Notes under the pieces: generated by a model
Seen by the model: only the letters and a program-made list of their open reading frames with translations
What the model was told of the DNA's origin: nothing
Database searches by the model: none
Shown here: in pieces, positions 58,670 to 64,000 of the stretch
Layout of the letters: each line of letters begins with the position of its first letter
Numbering within the stretch: position 1 is the first letter of the stretch
Assembly (NCBI RefSeq): GCF_036850765.1
Contig: NC_089491.1
Span: 129,696,266-129,760,265, forward strand
DNA length: 64,000 nucleotides
Direction of reading: 5' to 3'
From: Saccopteryx bilineata
Taxonomy: Eukaryota; Chordata; Mammalia; Chiroptera; Emballonuridae
Position numbers and translations under genes: made by a program

Positions 58670-59249
58670 TTCATTATTAATTTATTCAATGCATATATCA
58701 AGAGCATTTAATAAATACCAGGTAATGGTCTACCAACAAGGATGGAGTATTAAGCAAAATTAATTAATTATTGCCCTCTTGAGCCTGTGCTATAACGTAC
58801 TGTTACTATAAGTTTTATCAAGAAAAATAAATTAGGACAAGGAAACGTTAAGAGGATAATATTTCACATATTTTCCAGAGAGGTTATATTTGATCAAAGC
58901 CTAAGGGATGTAAGGAACTGAGCCTTCCTTCAGGCTTGTGCAAAGAACCTGGGGTCTTTTCTGTTTCTAGAGTTACTCCCATCATACTATTTCCTTTATC
59001 TATACCTTGCCTTGTATTCTGTCTCTAAAATGCTCACCAATTTTTCTGCTGCCTTTTGGAATCCAATCCATTATTTGTATGCTTCCATGATTCTGTCTCC
59101 AAAAGTCCAGACAACACTCAACTTCTCTCATAACTAATTATACCACTTTGTTATTTGTAACAAATGTCACTGCACTTGGAATCTAAAAGACAAATGATAC
59201 TTGAAGTACTTTTCATGTGAACCAGGATCTCTGCCAGTAGCCCTTCCAT
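58670..59249. other. Stretch without recognised features
   Basis: Nothing recognised. Confidence 0.5.
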
Positions 59250-59465
59250 ATTATTTAAATATTCCTAATAATTTTATCAGATAAGTATTACTATTCAATT
59301 TTATAGTGCAATGGATAAGCCTTGCCCCAGAAAAACCACCTTCATTATCATGGTATCTCCCTTGCCAGGTAAGTATTAACTATTCAATTTTATAGATGAG
59401 AGCACTGACCTGTTAAGACAGTCTGACCACACAACTAGTAAACGGCAAAGCCAAATCTATACTGT
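59250..59465 (+). mobile_element. MIR SINE, sense, split by a U1 copy
   Basis: CTATTCAATTTTATAG then ATGAGAGCACTGACCTG, TCTGACCACACAACTAGTAA and ACGGCAAAGCCAAATCTA match MIR; the left part ends at about 59304. The MIR sequence CTATTCAATTTTATAG occurs twice, flanking the U1 fragment. Confidence 0.7.
59305..59376 (-). pseudogene. U1 snRNA retropseudogene, first 72 nt
   Basis: On the minus strand from 59376 the sequence reads ATACTTACCTGGCA, then GGAGATACCATGAT, GAAGGTGG and CTTATCCATTGCACT, which is the 5' half of U1 snRNA, the spliceosomal RNA that pairs with 5' splice sites. The splice-site-recognition bases ACTTACCTG are intact; a few substitutions lie further in. It is cut after about position 72 of the roughly 164-nt RNA. 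A perfect 16-bp duplication (CTATTCAATTTTATAG) lies at 59291-59306 and 59380-59395. There is no poly-A tail. 5'-complete, 3'-truncated snRNA copies are a known class made by L1 machinery. No U1 promoter (PSE) is recognisable, so it is not expected to be expressed. Confidence 0.9.
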
Positions 59466-59975
59466 TTCATTTAACTTCATATATTCCATTGTATTTATTA
59501 ATGTTTCCATATCAAAACATAGTTTGTCCCATCTCTCAGTTTCAAGATAAGGAGGTAGATGATTTTCCATGCCTTTCCCTGGAGTTCTGTTCAGCTTCTC
59601 CTTTGCATATCAAATTCTTCAAGGCCCTGCATGCTATGTTTTCACAAATTAGTTAAGATCACGCTGATGTCTCTTCTCTAAATTCCTAGTTCTTTTGGAA
59701 TCCGAATTGCAGAGATTACTACCATTTATTTCTCTTAATTGTTTTTTCTAAACAAAATTATTTAAGAATTAATGGGAGCCCCAGATACCCTCCACAGAAG
59801 AATGAATATAATTACAATATTATGCATACTTGAAACTCATCCCCAGACCCCTACTTCAATGTATTTATTTAAACTACCTAAGAAAATTGAGAACAACTAT
59901 AATTTATTTTCTCTTAAGCCCCCTGCAGGGCCTGGCCTAGTGCTGAACAAATACTAAAAGACTACAAAGCCGGTG
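59466..59975. other. Stretch with possible LINE-2 remnant
   Basis: CATGCCTTTCCCTGGAGTTC and AATTCTTCAAGGCCCTGCAT (about 59567-59635) weakly resemble L2. Otherwise nothing recognised. Confidence 0.4.
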
Positions 59976-59983
59976 CTTTAGAG

Positions 59984-60280
59984 CAGTGGTCCCCAACCTT
60001 TTTTGGGCCAAGGACTGGTTTAATGTCAGAAAATATTTTCAAGGACCGGCCTTTAGGGTGGGACAGATAAATGAATCATGTGACCAAGACAAGCGTCAAG
60101 AGTGAGTCATAGATGGATGTAACAGAGGGAATCTGGTCATTTTTTAAAAATAAAACATCATTCAGACTTAAATATCAATAAAACAGAAATAATGTATGTT
60201 ATTTATTCTTTCTCTGCGAACCGGTACCAAATGGCCCATGGACCGGTACCAGTCTGCAGCCCAGGGGTTGGGGATCACTG
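59984..60280 (+). mobile_element. Young hAT MITE, intact 297 bp
   Basis: Ends CAGTGGTCCCCAACCTTTTT and GGGGTTGGGGATCACTG form imperfect inverted repeats. The TSD CTTTAGAG/CTTTAGAT (7 of 8) lies at 59976-59983 and 60281-60288. Same family as 24098-24771, which holds a SINE. Non-coding. Confidence 0.95.
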
Positions 60281-60288
60281 CTTTAGAT

Positions 60289-61789
60289 GATGCAAAGTGA
60301 TAGGTTTTCAGCATAAGCTCATCTAATTCCAGTTTGCTAAATTAAAAAACAAATGTTGGACCCATTTTGCAGACCCTGAGAATCAGGGGATTATAACTTT
60401 TAAAAGGGAGCACAATATTGTTCAATCACACTGTTTCGAGGTCTGAGCTGTGAATTTTGAAGCTCACTCTAGAATCTGGGTTTATGTGAGGGTCTGAAGG
60501 CAGCTTTAGGGACAGCTGGGCTCGGCTGGGACCGCATATTTCCCCTCAAAAGCAAATCAGAAGACTATTTTCTCCTAGTGATATTGTTGGGATTGCTAAT
60601 AATAATAATAATAATAATAATGTAAAAGGAATTATTGAATTTTGAAAAACAGAAGACTATAAAAGCAGCTACTAAAAAAATCACTGTTATGAACTCTTCC
60701 AATTCTTCCATAATATCATTTTCTTATTCAGATTCAAATAAAATGAACATTCCGAGGGAACTGGAACAAGCATGTCATTATTTCAAGAGAGAAAAATACT
60801 GTGAAAGCAAAACTACATTCAAAAATAACCAAATAGGAGCAGTAAAAATACAAGACAAAACACAGTATTTTACCCTGAAATTTTGATCACTAACAAAAAA
60901 AGACATTTAGAAGTGGAACGAAGCAGTAGTGTGGAAAAGATTGGGCTGCAGGATGGCCCCATTTCTGACCTTCTCTGCCCTGGCAATCTCAGCCCAAATC
61001 TTGGACCCAACCTCCTCAGTAGACACCTCGCTCACTCATCTCCAATGGTTGATTGACACAACACATCACTGCTGCCCGCCACCTCCAAAGAAAGCAGTCT
61101 TGCTTTAATCATCTAACTTTAAAGGGTGGCATCTCACTTGCTCCAGCTGCAATTTCCAGCCTAGCACAAGATAGCTTCACTTTACAATTGTTCTAAGATT
61201 CCATTCATACAGCAACACATTGTTTTCTCTGTTTTGGGCTCCATTTACTCCTTGACTCTCATTAAAACTGGTAATTGGGGTTTTTTGCATTGCAGTTCCA
61301 AAACAAAAAGAAGAAAGAGAAGACAAAAAGAAAGAAATAACTTCCAGATTTAATTACACATTTGTCTACATACATTGAGAAATTTCTGCGTTTAAAGGCT
61401 TAATGTGCTTTCCAATGATCTGAGAAGGTTTTGTTTTAAATTAATTTTGCCTTCTCCTTTCAAAATATACAAAGAAGGAAATCTGGGGCAGATACAAGCT
61501 GCACTGCCAGCAGGCTGCCCTGCATTGCTTTGACTAGAGCCAATAGGACAGCAGACAATTTACAAAAATTACCCAAAACAGCTGTCCCCAAAAAAGACTA
61601 TTATGCTGATTTTCTTTTGTGACAATTGTTAGGACCATGAGTAATCTTGAAATGTCAAAGTGGCTTTTACAATCAAATGCCTTTTTTCTATATCTCTAAG
61701 CACTTATTTATAGTTTTCATTATAGATTTTTAACAAAGGTAATGCTAAGGATTATTCAGGAAAAAAAATTTTTTTTAAATAAAGGAAAG
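60289..61789. other. 1.5 kb, mostly single-copy-looking
   Basis: Contains an AAT microsatellite (60598-60621). The part at about 61360-61690 is free of repeats, with E-box-like CAGCTG sites at about 61579. No gene recognised; an 83-codon frame at 60635-60886 looks accidental. Confidence 0.5.
60598..60621. repeat. AAT microsatellite
   Basis: (AAT)8, pure. Confidence 0.9.
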
Positions 61790-62136
61790 GGCCCTGGCTG
61801 GTTTGCTCAATGGATATAGATAATTGGCCCAGCATATGGACATCTTGAGTTGAATCCCTGGTCAGGGCACACGTGGAAAGCGACCATATGTTTCTCTTCC
61901 GCCGCCTCCTTCCCCTTATCTCCCTCTTCCCCTCCCACAGCCAGTGGCTCAGTTGGTTCCAGCCATGGCCCTAGGAACTAAGGATAGCTCAGCTGGTCCA
62001 AGCATCAGCCTCAGGTGCTAAAAAGAGCTCGGTTGGATAAGCATCGACCTAGATGGGGGCTGCCAGGTGGATCCTGATCGGGGTGTATGCAGGAGTCTGT
62101 CTCAATATCTCCCCTCCTCTCACTTTAAAAAACAAA
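61790..62136 (+). mobile_element. SINE family A, older variant
   Basis: GGCCCTGGCTGGTTTGCTCA head, GGTCAGGGCACACGTGG, TAAGGATAGCTCAGCTGG, AGGTGGATCCTGATCGGG. TSD AAAGGAAAG at 61781-61789 and 62137-62145. Confidence 0.93.
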
Positions 62137-62145
62137 AAAGGAAAG

Positions 62146-62727
62146 AAATCAGAAATATTTGGGAACAGAATAAAAATATTAGAGCTTCTAGTTTTAAAAA
62201 CATGCAGCAGAGAAGGCAATAATTAAAGTTTAAATTCATGCAATATATAACTAATAACAGCATTATAATGAACTGTAACTATGAAAATTAAAGTAACCTT
62301 CTCATCAGCTTCTTAAATATCTGCTTGAGTTAATACTTTAAAAAAAATGTTTAAACCAATCCAAAAAATATTCTAGGGCGATAAAGCGGGGCACTACATA
62401 CCACAAGTTCAATGGCACTCCAGAGCTGCTCAACTCTGTGATTCTGTGTCATAATTAACACGTGTCAAAGTTATTTGTCTGCATCACTTGCCTACATCAC
62501 TGCACTGTGCTCTCCTGACAACAAGACCTATCTTTCATCTTTATACCTCAGTTTTAACTTTTAAGGCCTTAAAAGGTAAATACAAACCATTTTGAAGAAT
62601 TTCACAAAATTCCTAGAAATTAAGAAAAGCAAATTTTATTATTTCCTTCAGACAAATAAAGAAACCAAATCACAGAGAGTAAATGACATAATCAAGAACT
62701 TTCAGTTAAATAGTCATTAGTCCTATT
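62146..62727. other. Stretch without recognised features
   Basis: Nothing recognised. Confidence 0.5.
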
Positions 62728-63096
62728 TTTTATGTATGTGACAGAGACAAAGACAGAGAAAGGGACAGATAGGGACAGACAGACAGCAGGGGAGAGAGAT
62801 GAGAAGCATCAACTTTTTGTTGCTGCACCTTAGTTGTTCATTGACTACTTACTCATATGTGCCTTCACTAGGGGGCTAGAGTAGAGCAAGTGACCCCTTG
62901 CTCAAGCTAGCGACCTTGGGCTTCAAGTCTGTGACCTTTGGGCTCAAGCCAGTGACCATGGGGTCATGTCTATGATCCCACACTCAAACCAGCGGCCCCA
63001 GGCTCAAGCTGGTGAGCCTGCACTCAGGCTAGTGACCTGGATCCTCCGCATCCCAGTCCAACACTCTATCCGCTGCGTCACTGCCTGGTTAGGCTT
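62728..63096 (-). mobile_element. SINE family B, long variant
   Basis: Reverse copy with the extra module also seen at 1498-1928 (GACCTTTGGGCTCAAGCC, CATGGGGTCATGTCTATGAT, CCCACACTCAAACCAGCGG). The head complement GTCACTGCCTGGTTAGGC ends near 63096. A possible short TSD around GTCATT. Confidence 0.92.
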
Positions 63097-63358
63097 ACTG
63101 GTCATTCTCTGAGCCCCATTTCTGAATGCCTGTGCTATGAGAGACCCCAGGGTATAGACAAAGATAATGCATAATTATTACTGGGGACAGCCAACATTCA
63201 AATGGGGAGAAATAGGTGATAGAATGTAAGCAAATAAAATAACTTTAGATACTACTGGTGAGCAACAGGAAAACAATAAGGTTGAGTGTTAGACTCTAGA
63301 GTGGCTTGGGTGACTGGTGTATATAATACATTTGGGGAAGGCTTCTTCAAACAGTGAC
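63097..63358. other. Short single-copy-looking stretch
   Basis: Nothing recognised. Confidence 0.5.
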
Positions 63359-63770
63359 TTTTTTTTTTTTTTTTTTTGTATTTTTGTATTTTTCTGAAGC
63401 TAGAAATGGGGAGAGACAGCCAGACAGGCTCCCGCATGCGCCTGACCAGGATCCACCCGGCACGCCCACCAGGGGACGACGCTCTGCCCACCAGGGGGCG
63501 ATGCTCTGCCCCTCCGGGGCGTCGCTCTGTCGGGACCAGAGCCACTCTAGCATCTGGGGCAGAGGCCAAGGAGCCATCCCCAGTGCCCCGGGCCATCTTT
63601 GCTCCAATGGAGCTTCGGCTGCAGGAGGGGAAGAGAGAGACAGAGAGGAAGGAGAGGGGGAGGGGTGGAGAAGCAGATGGGCGCTTCCCCTGTGTGCCCT
63701 GGCCGGCAATCGAACCTGGGACCTCTGCACGCCAGGCCGACGATCTACCACTGAGCCAACCGGCCAGGGA
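63359..63770 (-). mobile_element. SINE family A, young full-length copy
   Basis: Reverse copy with a pure T-run (tail), CTCCCGCATGCGCCTGACC, doubled CCACCAGGGG module (63467-63500), intact B-box complement and the head complement CCGGCCAGGG. A perfect 11-bp TSD CAAACAGTGAC lies at 63348-63358 and 63771-63781. The 209-codon and 134-codon frames crossing it are read-through. Confidence 0.96.
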
Positions 63771-63781
63771 CAAACAGTGAC

Positions 63782-64000
63782 CTTTGAGTTTAAACATCAA
63801 TGCTGAGAAAGACAGCCACGTCAGACTCAGGATATGGAGCACCCCTGGAAGAAGGACATCAAAGAAAAAGACCTGAAACAAGCTGACAAAGAGAGAAGGA
63901 AGCCCGGAGTGGCTGGAATGCTGGAAGGAAACAGGAGATTTTGGAAGAAGTCAGAAGGAAAGGCTAGGCATTACAAGTCATGGTCAAGAAGATTTTATTC
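63782..64000. other. Window end, nothing recognised
   Basis: Purine-rich sequence; no gene or repeat recognised. Confidence 0.5.

Noticed and set aside
63252..63881. 209-codon frame, the second longest in the window
   Set aside because: It spans SINE A plus flanking unique DNA on both sides of the TSD; the GC-rich SINE is simply poor in stop codons.
1..64000. CRISPR arrays, bacterial operons, phage or plasmid features
   Set aside because: Composition, SINE/LINE content and lack of dense coding show vertebrate nuclear DNA; no regularly spaced repeats of CRISPR type exist.

Overview
This window looks like AT-rich intergenic or intronic DNA from a mammal, most likely a bat. The main reason is its repeat content. 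tRNA-derived SINEs whose heads begin GCCCTGGCCGG or GCCTGACC occur throughout, alongside a recently active L1 lineage and several young-looking DNA transposons: hAT elements with 8-bp target duplications, and mariner/Tc1 relatives at TA sites. That mix is typical of Chiroptera. The SINE heads do not look like the classic vespertilionid Ves consensus I remember, so another bat family (for example a rhinolophoid) is my guess, not a demonstrated fact. No intact host protein-coding gene could be supported. The longest open frames are pieces of L1 ORF2 or read through SINEs.

Four SINE families are named here for convenience. Family A is long (about 370-410 bp; head GCCCTGGCCGGTTGGCTCAG; tail CAGCTTCAGAAAAATAC). 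Family B is 330-430 bp (head GCCTGACCAGGTGGTGG). Family C is about 180-240 bp (head GCCTGACCTGTGGTGG). Family D is about 180 bp (head GCCCTGG..GTAGCTCAGTTGG).

Layout: 1-10 kb holds SINEs of families A, B and D, a mariner deletion derivative (2883-3487) and a MIR. 10-13 kb holds a perfect 63-bp inverted repeat (10001-10439), a small mariner MITE and a 594-bp Tc1/mariner element with a truncated transposase frame. 14-18.5 kb holds a 5'-truncated L1 with an open ORF2 C-terminus, then an old L1 carrying a multi-level nest (SINE C; and a MITE containing SINE A containing a SINE B-like piece). 20-25 kb holds an unidentified 77-codon frame, MIRs and a three-level nest (old hAT, young hAT, SINE A). 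24.9-28.3 kb holds three solo LTRs of one endogenous retrovirus family and another probable LTR. 29.5-37 kb holds one more LTR-like unit, a long stretch without recognised repeats, a MITE, an old L1 and a SINE C. 37.8-46 kb holds SINE A/B/D copies and two more young-lineage L1s, one inside a SINE D and one inside a MIR. 46-54 kb holds old dispersed repeats, MIRs, a SINE A inside a MIR, and L1 remnants. 54-64 kb holds a SINE B, a CpG-rich patch, a 640-bp hAT, microsatellites, a 72-nt U1 snRNA retropseudogene, a 297-bp hAT, and SINEs A and B.

The elements do not work together as a system. The window is best read as a record of successive transposon insertions, whose order can often be read from nesting and target-site duplications (TSDs). 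Family assignments rest on recognising sequence patterns by eye, without database searches.
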